From NCBI RefSeq assembly GCF_030372105.1, contig NZ_JAUDBQ010000001.1, forward strand, positions 124,001 through 188,000: a stretch of DNA of 64,000 nucleotides, written 5' to 3'. A program made the translations under genes and the position numbers. Source of the DNA: Cellulomonas cellasea. GTDB lineage: Bacteria; Actinomycetota; Actinomycetes; Actinomycetales; Cellulomonadaceae. The notes below the pieces were generated by a model. That model saw only the letters and a program-made list of their open reading frames with translations, searched no databases and was not told the DNA's origin. Below, piece after piece: positions 53,725 through 61,832 of this stretch (the stretch's first letter is position 1; each line of letters opens with the position of its first letter).

Positions 53725-53767
53725 CCGCCGATCTGCGGCCGGCAGGTCAGTCGACTGGGGAGAGACA

Positions 53768-54187
53768 GTGCCCACCTATGCCTACGCCTGCACGGAGTGC
53801 GGCCACGCCTTCGACATCCAGCAGTCCTTCAGCGACGACTCGCTGACGGTCTGCCCGGAGTGCGAGGGACGCCTGCGCAAGGTGTTCTCCGCCGTCGGAG
53901 TGGTGTTCAAGGGCTCGGGCTTCTACCGCAACGACTCCCGGAACACGAAGTCGTCGTCCTCTGCCAGCTCGCCGTCGACGTCGGGTGGCTCGACGTCGGG
54001 CGGCTCGGGCTCGTCGTCGAGCGACTCGTCCACGTCCTCGGCCGCCTCGTCGTCTGGTGGGTCGTCGTCTGGTGGGTCGTCGTCTGGTGGGTCATCGGCT
54101 GGCGGGTCGTCGTCGTCGACCGGCTCGTCGGGCTCGTCCAGCCCTGCTGCGAAGCCCGCCGCCGCGAAGCCGGCCGCCGCGAGCTGA
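53768..54187 (+). CDS. FmdB/Ruc-family zinc-ribbon protein
   Basis: Small protein of 139 residues. The N-terminal FmdB zinc ribbon is PTYAYACTECGHAFDIQQSFSDDSLTVCPECEGRLRKVF, with two CxxC pairs that would bind zinc. The remainder is a Ser/Gly-rich, disordered tail with repeated SSSGG ending in PAAAKPAAAS. The GTG start follows GGGGAGAGACA. The closest characterised counterpart by layout and locus is Rv0991c of M. tuberculosis (Ruc), an HrcA-controlled, redox-sensitive chaperone partner of Hsp70. The upstream CIRCE element supports the same role here. Confidence 0.87.
   Translation: MPTYAYACTECGHAFDIQQSFSDDSLTVCPECEGRLRKVFSAVGVVFKGSGFYRNDSRNTKSSSSASSPSTSGGSTSGGSGSSSSDSSTSSAASSSGGSSSGGSSSGGSSAGGSSSSTGSSGSSSPAAKPAAAKPAAAS
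54047..54106 (+). repeat. Four 15-bp tandem units encoding SSSGG
   Basis: Three exact copies of tcgtcgtctggtggg (54047-54091) and one diverged copy (54092-54106) keep frame in the disordered tail of the FmdB-like protein. Copy number could vary without frame loss. Confidence 0.92.
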
Positions 54188-54285
54188 CCACCGCGACCCA
54201 CCCCCAGTCCCTCCGTGGGACGGGCTCCGCGCGGGGCGCCGTGCTGCCACCTGGGGGGCCGCCCCACCGCGCCTAGCGTCCGGAC

Positions 54286-54969
54286 ATGGCACCCTCCCGC
54301 CCACTGACGCCCCGGCCCGCACGCGCCCGACGGCGCGCACGCGTGCTGCTCTGGCGGCTCCGCCTGCCGCTCGCCGCCCTCCTCGTCGGCGCCGCGGCGG
54401 CCGTGACCGTCGGCCAGCTCAGGCCACCGCCAGCGGCCACCACGCCGGTGGTCGTCGCCGCGCATGCGCTGCCCGCCGGGACAGTGCTCACCGCAGCCGA
54501 CCTGCGCGCCTCCGCCCACCTCGCCGAGTCCGCTCCGGAGGGCGCCCTTCCTGCCGCCGACGAGCTCGTGGGGCGCACGCTCGCCGTCGCGGCGCCCGCC
54601 GGGCTGCCGCTGGTCGACGGGGTCGTGGCCGCCAAGGTGGTCGCGGGACCGCCCGGCACGGTGGTCGCCCCGGTCCGCTTCGCCGACGACGGAGTGGCGG
54701 CGCTGCTCACCCCCGGCGCCCGGATCGACGTGCTGGCCGCCGCTGCCGACGGCGCGGACCAGTCGGGCCGCTACCTGGCCCGCTCAGCGCTCGTGCTCGC
54801 GGCGCCCCTCGACGCGCTCGACTCGCGAGCGTCCGGGCCGCTCACGCTCGGCGCGGACCCCGGCGGGCAGGCGAGTCCCCCCGTGCTGCTCGCCGTCTCC
54901 GCCGACGACGCGGCAGCCCTCGCGGGGGCCGCCTCATGGGCGTCCTTGAGCCCGGTCATCGTGCGATGA
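54286..54969 (+). CDS. SAF-domain protein, CpaB-like
   Basis: Membrane-anchored protein of 227 residues. A basic N-terminus ([14 protein letters not shown]) precedes one hydrophobic segment (LPLAALLVGAAAAVTVGQL). The SAF domain follows: VVVAAHALPAGTVLTAADLRASAHLAESAPEG and LVGRTLAVAAPAGLPLVDGVV, as in CpaB proteins of Flp-type pili and in flagellar FlgA. No other pilus genes are nearby, so the role may be unrelated to pili. It ends 33 bp before mscL. Confidence 0.82.
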   Translation: MAPSRPLTPRPARARRRARVLLWRLRLPLAALLVGAAAAVTVGQLRPPPAATTPVVVAAHALPAGTVLTAADLRASAHLAESAPEGALPAADELVGRTLAVAAPAGLPLVDGVVAAKVVAGPPGTVVAPVRFADDGVAALLTPGARIDVLAAAADGADQSGRYLARSALVLAAPLDALDSRASGPLTLGADPGGQASPPVLLAVSADDAAALAGAASWASLSPVIVR

Positions 54970-55001
54970 TTCCCGCGCCCAGTTCCCCCTCAGGAGGCGT
55001 C

Positions 55002-55472
55002 ATGAAGAGTGTGCTGACCGGTTTCAAGGACTTCGTCGCGCGCGGCAACGCGATCGAGCTGGCGATCGCCGTGGTCATCGGCGCCGCGTTCAACGCGTTC
55101 GTCGCCTCGCTCGTCGAGGGGTTCCTCAGCCCGCTCATCGGCTCGGTCTTCGGTGGCGCCGACCTGACCAATCTGTGGAAGTACACGCTCCTCGGCGGCG
55201 ACTACAAGTTCGGCCTCGTCGCCGACGCCGCGCTGCAGCTCCTCATCACCGCCGCCGCGCTGTACTTCGTCATCGTGCTGCCCCTGAACCACTTGGCCAA
55301 GCGCCGCAAGGCCGGGATCGAGGACGAGCCCGCCGCACCCGCCGAGGACGTGCTCGTGCTGCAGGAGATCCGCGATCTGCTGGCCCAGCAGCTCACCCCT
55401 GCCGTCCGCAACGACGCTGGCATCCAGCACCACCCGGCCCGCGACGACGCCGGAGCCCGCCCGCAGTCCTGA
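55002..55472 (+). CDS. mscL: Large-conductance mechanosensitive channel
   Basis: Pentameric channel that opens under membrane tension to release solutes on osmotic downshock, 156 residues. The start MKSVLTGFKDFVARGNAIELAIAVVIGAAFNAFVASLVEG contains the amphipathic N-helix and TM1. TM2 is ALQLLITAAALYFVIVLPLNHLAKRRK. The C-terminal helix EDVLVLQEIRDLLAQQ is typical; a short His/Asp-rich tail follows. An AGGAGG lies 5 nt before the ATG. Confidence 0.95.
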   Translation: MKSVLTGFKDFVARGNAIELAIAVVIGAAFNAFVASLVEGFLSPLIGSVFGGADLTNLWKYTLLGGDYKFGLVADAALQLLITAAALYFVIVLPLNHLAKRRKAGIEDEPAAPAEDVLVLQEIRDLLAQQLTPAVRNDAGIQHHPARDDAGARPQS

Positions 55473-55540
55473 TCCGGGCCCGCACCGCACCCGGCGGGAG
55501 GGAGGACGGATCACCCGGCAGACAGGCGCGCGGGACTGGC

Positions 55541-55774
55541 TCACCAGTGCGGTGGGACGTCCCGGCGCAGTCGGTCGTCGTTGGAGTCGAAGCCATCGCC
55601 CCAGCCGGCGTCCGAGTCGTCGGCGCTGCGGTCGGGGATGAGCGGGGCGTCGTCGATCACCGGGCGCCTCGGCCCGGGCTGGGGCGCGGCCGGGGTCGCG
55701 GGGCGCTGTGCCGGCTCGCCGTTCGCAGCGGGCTCGCCGGTGTCACTCGTGGCATGCGGGTCGATCGGGTTCAC
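55541..55774 (-). CDS. Small acidic conserved-looking protein
   Basis: Hypothetical 77-residue protein starting at a GTG. The N-terminal half is Pro/Ala-rich and disordered. The C-terminal half (IDDAPLIPDRSADDSDAGWGDGFDSNDDRLRRDVPPHW) resembles short C-terminal motifs of unknown function common in actinobacteria. It lies between the convergent mscL end and the large helicase-like gene, 35 bp downstream of the latter's stop as transcribed before it. No function can be assigned. Confidence 0.6.
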   Translation of the reverse strand: MNPIDPHATSDTGEPAANGEPAQRPATPAAPQPGPRRPVIDDAPLIPDRSADDSDAGWGDGFDSNDDRLRRDVPPHW

Positions 55775-55808
55775 CCGTCCATGATCCCACCGCAGAGTCA
55801 GCGGCCGG

Positions 55809-58800
55809 TCAGCGGGCGCGGCGCACCGCGGCGGCGATCACGGCGTCCACCCGCGAGCTGCGGCGCGTGATGCCGAGCTCGTCGCGGACCTCGCCGGCCA
55901 GGTCCTCACGGGAGCGCTGCGCCCCGTCCGAGACCAGCCACGCCACGACCTCGTCGATCTCGTCGTCGCTGTACGCGCTGATCGGCAGCCCGGAGCGCAC
56001 CGGCGGACGCGGCTGGGCGCGGACCGGGAGCGTCGGCTGCTGGCCCGCAACGTCGGCGGACGGCGCGGATGCCGACGGTTGGCCGTCGACCTCCCAGACG
56101 ACTGTCGGCCCGGCCATCGCGGGCACGGAGCCCTCGCCGGACACAGGCTCCTGCGAGACGACGCCCGCTCTCAATGCTGCCTCCGCGACACCCGGGGCAT
56201 CGGGGGCAGCGTCACCGTCGACCACCGGGATGGCCCCCGTGGCCAGTTGGTGCTCGAGCACGAAGGGCAGGGCGCCCGTCTGCGGGGCGTAGTCCACCAC
56301 GCGCCCCACCGGCAGCCGCTCCGGCAGCCCGGCCTGCCCGACAGGCGCCACCGGCGGCCGGGCGGCGCGCACCGGCGCGGGACGCGACGCCACGACACGC
56401 GCCTGGACGACCCGCCGGATGCGGTCGACCTCGGCCTGCGGGTCGAGGAACGCCGCGGCGGACCAGACCTGCACGGTGCTCCAGCCGAGTTGCTCGAGCC
56501 TGTCGGCGGTCTGCCGGTCGCGCACGCGCACGCTCTGCTGGGCCACATAGGCGTCGTCGTCGGTGAGCACCGCGACGAGCAACTGGCCCGGCAACTCGGG
56601 GTGGCCGACAGCCAGGGGGATGCGCGTCCCGCCCGGCAGCCCGTAGTCCACCTCGACGAGCAGCCCATGGCGCCACAGTCGCTCGGCCAGGTCGATCACC
56701 AGGCGGTCGGACTCGTTCGGCGGGGCAGCGGGCGCGGCGGCCAGGCCGGTCGAGGCCACGGGCGCCTCAGTGGGCGCGTCGCCGGATGTGGGCACGTCAG
56801 CGGACTCATCGGCGGCCGGGGCGGCGATGAGCGAGGTCGTCTCCCCGTTGCCGCGTCGAGCGGCGAAGTCGAGCAGCGCGTGCAGGAGCTGGGCTCCGGG
56901 GCCGCGCAGCCGGTCGCGGTCCAGGTCGTCCGCGCCGAAGCACGAGACCACGTGCAACCGGTGCCGGGTGGCGCCCAAGGCGTCGAGCAGCAGGGCGTCG
57001 CCGCCCGGCGCGCTGATGGGGCCGAACCGGTGCAGCACGCGTCCGTGCGGGGTGCGGCCGTACCCGAGGGACAGCAGCACCGCGTCACGGCGCAGCCCGG
57101 CCACCCCGGCCAGATCGGCCACGACGAAGGGCTCCGCGCGGCGGGCGTCGAAGAACACCGCCAGCGCCGGGTTGTCCCGCACCTCGGCGAGCACCCGCTC
57201 GCGCACCTGCTCGGCGTGCAGCGGGGAGGACGCGATGACGGCCAGCGACTCGTCGGGGTGCATGAGCGCGTGGGTCAGCACGGCCTCGAGGACGTGCTCC
57301 ACCTCGGCGCGGGTGCTCTCGACGGCGCCGGTGGCCGCGTCGGGCATGCCCGTGCCGTCGACCACGTCGAGCCGGACCAGCGGCGCGCTGTGCGGCAGCG
57401 GCGTGGGGCTCAGCACCCCGGCGTACCCGTGGTCGGCGAGGAACTGCGTGAGGTAGGGGTCGCGGCGGGAGGCGTCGGCGCGCAGCGCCACCACCGGCAG
57501 CACGTCCGCGAGCTCGCGGACGGCGGTGCCGGAGGCGCAGCGGGCGTCGCCCACCACGACCACCTGGCGGCCGCGCGCGATGGCGGCCAATGCGATCTCG
57601 ACGGGCAGGTGCGCGGCGGCGTCGATGACCACGACGTCGACGGTGCGGCCGGCGGGGAGCACCTGCGGCACGAGCATCGGCGCGGCGGCGAGCACCGGGC
57701 GCAGCTTGCGGACCAGGTCCGGGTAGCGCGCGACCGTGTCCCGCAAGCTCGTCATGCGGTCGCCGATGAGCTCGGCGAACAGCGACTCCGCCTGCTCGCG
57801 GTGGGCGCGCAGCGCCGCTGTCACGTGCCCGACGACAGCCGTGCGCACCGGCCCCGGCAGGCTCGCGACATGCGCCCGGTCGAGGTGCGCGTACCTGGCG
57901 CTCAGGGCGCCGAGCGCCGCGCCGTCGTAACCGGCGAGCGCGGGGTCGGCGGTGAGGATGTGCTCGAAGACGGTGCTCCACCACGCCAGCTCGAGCTCGG
58001 GGCCCACCATCGCGGCGTCCACCTTGCGGCTGATCATGTCGTCCAGCAGACCGCCGAGCCCGGTGGCCACGAGCTGCGCGAGCGTCGCGGTGCGCTCGGG
58101 CAGGGTCTCCAACGCGGCGGCGTCGTCCTGCAGGCGCTGGAGTCGGTCCACCAACTCGGCGAACGGGACCTCGGCGAGCCTGCCGCCGCCGGGGGTGGTC
58201 GCGAGCGCCTGGTCGAGCACCTCGACGTCGGCCAGCACCTCCCGCAGCTCGCCCTCCATGACGGCCAGGCCGTCGGGCAGCCTCGGCCAGCCGCCCGCGG
58301 GGCAGTGCGCCTGCCAGATGTCGCGCTGGACCTGCACCTCGATGAGCGCGCTGTGCAGGTCGGCGACGGGACGGCCGGGGCGCACCATGTCCCGGGCCTG
58401 CTTGCGCAGCCGGCGACGCAGCCAGAAGCCCATCGGCATCCCGTGCTCCGCACGCCACTCCTTGGTGGCGGTGGCGGCGACCAGGTCGGCGGCGGTGCGC
58501 TCGAAGATCATCGGCTGGAACACGTCCAGCGCCCCGCGGATGCCGGCGAGCATCACGAGCTGCTCGCCCCACGCGGCGAGCGTGCCGGCTTCCAGCAGCC
58601 CGGTGGTGTCGGCGACCTCGCGCACCCGCCGGGTGATGCCCGCTAGGCCTGTGGTGAGCAACCGGTCGAGGCGTGCCAGCACGTCGGCGGCGGCCTCGGC
58701 GGTCCGCAGGCCGGCGCCGTGCCACGGGGTGTCGGTGGGCCGCAGCGTGAACGCGCCGAGCCGTGCGGCCCGGGCCAGCGCGTCGGCGGCCTGCTCGCGG

Positions 58801-60404
58801 CGGGGGGCGTCCAGCGTCCGCGCCACCTCCACGGGCAGGCGCACGCGGGTGCGCGGGGCCGGCCGGGTGGCGGTCAGCCGGGCCAGGGCCTGCTGGGCGT
58901 CGTAGGCCGACGCGCCCCATGGCATGCGGGAGGCGTGCAGGGCGTCCACGTAGGCGCGCAGCTGCTCGCGGTGCGCGACGAGGTCCCGGCGCAGCGCGCC
59001 GAGCCGGGCGGTGTCGACGGGCTCGGCTTCGAGCGTCATCGCGGCGAGGAGGCGCCGGCCAGCCGCGGTGCGCCACCCGGCCTCGGGCGCGACATCGAGC
59101 AGCAGGTCGCTCAGGCCCAGATCGTCCAACCGGGCGCTGAGCGCGGCGGCGGCCCGGCGGTGCCCCGGCACGTACAGCACCGAGCGCCCCGAGGCCGCGG
59201 CGTCGGCGACCACGGCGGCGAGGGTGCCGGTGACGTCGCTGCCGGTCGGCGCATCGATGAACAGGTGCTCCCCCGTGGCGAGCACGTCGAGGACGTGCTG
59301 CTGCGCGGGGTCGAGGTCCCCGACGCCGCGCTCCAGGTCCGGGTCGCGGTCCCCGCGCACCGGCTCGGGCAGGGGGCGGGCAAGGCGGGCCCGCGCCTCC
59401 GGGACGCCCGCGAGCGCGGCGACGACCTCATGGCGGTCGAGTGTGCCGGCCAGGCTGTCCAAGTCGTCGACCAGCACCTGCCCGGGGTGCACGAACGTGC
59501 CCACGACGACGCTCTCGTCGAGCCGGAAGCCCTCGAGGACGGCCTCGCCCAGCGACGTCAGCCGCTGCAGGGCCGAGCGCGGCTCGAAGCCCGTGCCGGT
59601 GAACGCGCCACGGGCCACGGCGCCCGGGTCGAGCAGCGCGCCACGGCTGCGCAGGGCGCGCGCGATGACGGGGTTCACCTCGAGGGACGGCTCCAGGGCC
59701 AGCTCGTAGTCGCTCTCGCCGCTGCCCCGGGCGCGCAGCGACACCGGTCGCAGCAGCACGGGGGCCCGGACGGTGCGCGCGGCGGGAGCCCCGTCGGCGT
59801 CCACGTCGCCCTGCCCCGCGCCCTGTCCGTCGCCCAGCCCGGCGCGGGACTGCGGCGCACGGGGGCGGGTGACGGCCGCGAGCGCGGCGACGTCGTCCTC
59901 GGCGATGTCGGGCGTCGTGCGCTCGGTCCAGGTCGCGACGCCGATGGCCAGGTAGGTGGGTGCGATGCCGTACCGCTGCGCGTACCGCTCCGCACGGGCG
60001 CTGACGGCCCGGGCCCGGCGCTTCGCGCTGGCGAGCGCGCCGCCCTCGCGGACCAGGTTGGACAGCCGCGTCTCCCGGCCGGCGAAGAGCTGCGCGATCC
60101 CGGACGGGTGCGCCGCGGACAGGTCGAGCGCGGCGTCGCCCAGCAGGTCGACGTCCGCCAGGGTGGAGCCCCCGGCGGCCTCGACGAGGGCGGCCCGCCA
60201 GGCCGCGACCGCGCCGCTCAACAACTCGGCGGCGGTGGGCGGCTCCACGAGCGTGGGGCTCGGCTGCGCGCTCGCGGGGTCGCGACGCCCGGCCTCGGCG
60301 TCAGGGCGGGCAGATGTGCCAGCGGTCGAGGTCGGGCTCGGGTGCACGCCGGGCGCGGAATCCACATCGGGTCCCGAGCCGGGTGCGCGCGCGGGAACGT
60401 TCAC
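55809..60404 (-). CDS. DUF4011/SF1 helicase-nuclease-like protein, active sites degenerate
   Basis: Very large protein, 1,531 residues, with the layout of actinobacterial DUF4011-type proteins: N-terminal region, SF1 helicase core split by a long helical insert, and a Vsr/MTES_1575-like nuclease domain (about 1240-1335), then Pro/Ala-rich and a DUF3320-like C-terminus. The Walker A position reads APTGSDVT (385-392) instead of GPPGTGKS, without the Lys. Walker B is VVVIDAAAH (D928, A929) instead of DEAS. The GDPKQL-like motif is GDARCA. The nuclease Asp and Glu positions read IPLAV (P1263) and VAVLTDD. It probably lacks ATPase and nuclease activity and may bind DNA or partners. A TAGCGT hexamer 7 nt before the GTG supports this start and a leaderless mRNA. 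Confidence 0.8.
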   Translation of the reverse strand: MNVPARAPGSGPDVDSAPGVHPSPTSTAGTSARPDAEAGRRDPASAQPSPTLVEPPTAAELLSGAVAAWRAALVEAAGGSTLADVDLLGDAALDLSAAHPSGIAQLFAGRETRLSNLVREGGALASAKRRARAVSARAERYAQRYGIAPTYLAIGVATWTERTTPDIAEDDVAALAAVTRPRAPQSRAGLGDGQGAGQGDVDADGAPAARTVRAPVLLRPVSLRARGSGESDYELALEPSLEVNPVIARALRSRGALLDPGAVARGAFTGTGFEPRSALQRLTSLGEAVLEGFRLDESVVVGTFVHPGQVLVDDLDSLAGTLDRHEVVAALAGVPEARARLARPLPEPVRGDRDPDLERGVGDLDPAQQHVLDVLATGEHLFIDAPTGSDVTGTLAAVVADAAASGRSVLYVPGHRRAAAALSARLDDLGLSDLLLDVAPEAGWRTAAGRRLLAAMTLEAEPVDTARLGALRRDLVAHREQLRAYVDALHASRMPWGASAYDAQQALARLTATRPAPRTRVRLPVEVARTLDAPRREQAADALARAARLGAFTLRPTDTPWHGAGLRTAEAAADVLARLDRLLTTGLAGITRRVREVADTTGLLEAGTLAAWGEQLVMLAGIRGALDVFQPMIFERTAADLVAATATKEWRAEHGMPMGFWLRRRLRKQARDMVRPGRPVADLHSALIEVQVQRDIWQAHCPAGGWPRLPDGLAVMEGELREVLADVEVLDQALATTPGGGRLAEVPFAELVDRLQRLQDDAAALETLPERTATLAQLVATGLGGLLDDMISRKVDAAMVGPELELAWWSTVFEHILTADPALAGYDGAALGALSARYAHLDRAHVASLPGPVRTAVVGHVTAALRAHREQAESLFAELIGDRMTSLRDTVARYPDLVRKLRPVLAAAPMLVPQVLPAGRTVDVVVIDAAAHLPVEIALAAIARGRQVVVVGDARCASGTAVRELADVLPVVALRADASRRDPYLTQFLADHGYAGVLSPTPLPHSAPLVRLDVVDGTGMPDAATGAVESTRAEVEHVLEAVLTHALMHPDESLAVIASSPLHAEQVRERVLAEVRDNPALAVFFDARRAEPFVVADLAGVAGLRRDAVLLSLGYGRTPHGRVLHRFGPISAPGGDALLLDALGATRHRLHVVSCFGADDLDRDRLRGPGAQLLHALLDFAARRGNGETTSLIAAPAADESADVPTSGDAPTEAPVASTGLAAAPAAPPNESDRLVIDLAERLWRHGLLVEVDYGLPGGTRIPLAVGHPELPGQLLVAVLTDDDAYVAQQSVRVRDRQTADRLEQLGWSTVQVWSAAAFLDPQAEVDRIRRVVQARVVASRPAPVRAARPPVAPVGQAGLPERLPVGRVVDYAPQTGALPFVLEHQLATGAIPVVDGDAAPDAPGVAEAALRAGVVSQEPVSGEGSVPAMAGPTVVWEVDGQPSASAPSADVAGQQPTLPVRAQPRPPVRSGLPISAYSDDEIDEVVAWLVSDGAQRSREDLAGEVRDELGITRRSSRVDAVIAAAVRRAR

Positions 60405-60982
60405 CCGCCGAACGCTAATGCCCTCAGGCCGAGATGGCCCTCCTGGCGCGCCGTAGCCAGCCCCACCGCGAGACGGCACAGGGCGACGACACAGCGCGAG
60501 GACACCACGCGCGACGACGACTGGTCAGGGGAAGGAGGAGCACGCTCGACCCGACTCGCGGGGAGCTTGTCGCGGGTCCTCGGGCGGGGGCTTCTCAGCC
60601 TCCCGCCCGAGCCCGGACGAAGAACAGTGCGCACCGCGCAGGGGGCAGGCGATGCGCACTGTCGAGCACCAGTGTGCCCCGTGCTAGAGGCGCTGGTCAA
60701 ATGTCCAGGGCCGCGCAGGCGGGTGAACAGACGGCCGATAAACGCGGTGAAAACGGGAGAGTCACGCGGAATCCGACGTGAGGGCAGGTGCGTCCAGACG
60801 AGGTCGGGAGACGCCGTGACCAGCGCGTTGAGTCCCTCCTGGGCGCCGGGCGCGCGGGCCATGGCGTCGGAGCCGAGCCAGCCGCAGTCGAGCGGGCCGG
60901 CTCCCCGCTCGACGGTCGTCGGCGCCGGGGCCACGATGAGGGGGCGAGGGCGCCGCGACGCGAGGGCAGGGGGCGACGGGCC
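60405..60982. other. 578-bp divergent gap without a recognised gene
   Basis: Lies between the helicase-like (minus) and SRPBCC (plus) genes. I see no supported protein in either strand. It contains two adjacent hairpins (60552-60578 and 60579-60611) and a relatively AT-rich patch around 60695-60760. A -10-like TAGCGT at 60412-60417 fits the helicase-like gene. No convincing promoter for the SRPBCC gene is identified. Confidence 0.55.
60552..60611. terminator. Tandem terminator-like hairpins in a divergent gap
   Basis: First stem GACTCGCG/CGCGGGTC (60553-60560/60571-60578, one wobble). Second stem CTCGGGCGGG/CCCGCCCGAG (60579-60588/60602-60611), extended inside by GGCT/AGCC with a one-base bulge. 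Such pairs also follow rplY and prs in this window. Their position between two divergent starts has no obvious transcript to end. Confidence 0.55.
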
Positions 60983-61783
60983 ATGCACGAGGCACGTGCG
61001 GACATCCACATCAGGGCGACGCCGGAGGCGGTGTGGCGCGCGCTCACCGACACGGCCCTGGTGCGGCAGTACTTCTTCGGCACCGAGCTCACCACCGACT
61101 GGCAGGTCGGCAGCCCCATCCGCTACCGGGGCGAGTGGCAGGGCAAGCAGTACGAGGATCGCGGCGCGGTGTTGGAGTTCGACCGGCCGCGGCTGCTCGT
61201 CACGGACTTCTACAGCCCGTCCTCCGGCCTGCCCGACGAGCCCGCCAACCACCAGACTGTCACCTACGAGGTCGTCCCCGAGGACGACGGCAGCCGCGTC
61301 ACAGTGATCCAGGACGGCAACCGGGACGAGGCCGGGGCCCAGCACGCCGCGGCGAACTGGCGGATGATGCTCGACGGCCTCGCGAGCCTCGCCCCCACAC
61401 TCGACACCATCGTGGCCCGATTCGACGTGGACGGCTGGGAGCCCGCGACGCTCGAGGGGATCGACGGCGGGTGGCTTGACGCCGTGCTCATGCACAAGAC
61501 GTTCACGTCCGGCATCCGCGGCACGTCTGTCGCGCACTTCCTGTCCTCCGGCGCGGAGGAGGGCAGCCGCGGGTACCTCGCCGCCGAGCGCATCGAGGGC
61601 GTCCTCGACGACGGGCGGTCTGGCGCGTTCACCGTGCACCACGGCGGGATGGAGCCCGGCCACCCGACCGCGTTCGCGTACGTGGTGCCGGGCTCCGGGG
61701 AGGGCGACCTCGTCGGCATCACCGGGACGGCGCGCATCGAGCACGACGACGCGGGGCCGTTCTTCGTGCTCGACCTCGACTGA
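60983..61783 (+). CDS. SRPBCC (AHSA1-like) domain fused to DUF3224
   Basis: Cytosolic protein of 266 residues with two domains. Residues 1-145 form an SRPBCC/polyketide-cyclase-like fold: ADIHIRATPEAVWRALTDTALVRQYFFGTEL, PIRYRGEWQGKQYEDRGAVLEFDRPRLLVTDFY and NWRMMLDGLASLAP. From about residue 170 the sequence MHKTFTSGIRGTSVAHFLSSG to AYVVPGSGEGDLVGITGTARIEHDDAGPFFVLDLD matches DUF3224. An ATG preceded by GGCGACGGG was used. Ligand and role are unknown. Confidence 0.85.
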   Translation: MHEARADIHIRATPEAVWRALTDTALVRQYFFGTELTTDWQVGSPIRYRGEWQGKQYEDRGAVLEFDRPRLLVTDFYSPSSGLPDEPANHQTVTYEVVPEDDGSRVTVIQDGNRDEAGAQHAAANWRMMLDGLASLAPTLDTIVARFDVDGWEPATLEGIDGGWLDAVLMHKTFTSGIRGTSVAHFLSSGAEEGSRGYLAAERIEGVLDDGRSGAFTVHHGGMEPGHPTAFAYVVPGSGEGDLVGITGTARIEHDDAGPFFVLDLD

Positions 61784-61832
61784 CGACGGCGGCGGCGGTG
61801 CGGCGGCGCGGAGGTGCAGCAGCGCGGTGGCC

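Noticed and set aside
54047-54106. Regularly spaced repeats as a CRISPR array
   Set aside because: The units are contiguous, 15 bp, in frame and coding, without unique spacers or cas genes.
60405-60982. Minus-strand frame continuing from the helicase-like region across the gap as a protein gene
   Set aside because: The predicted residues show no motif, the frame also runs antisense to the SRPBCC gene, and the hairpins inside it argue against coding.
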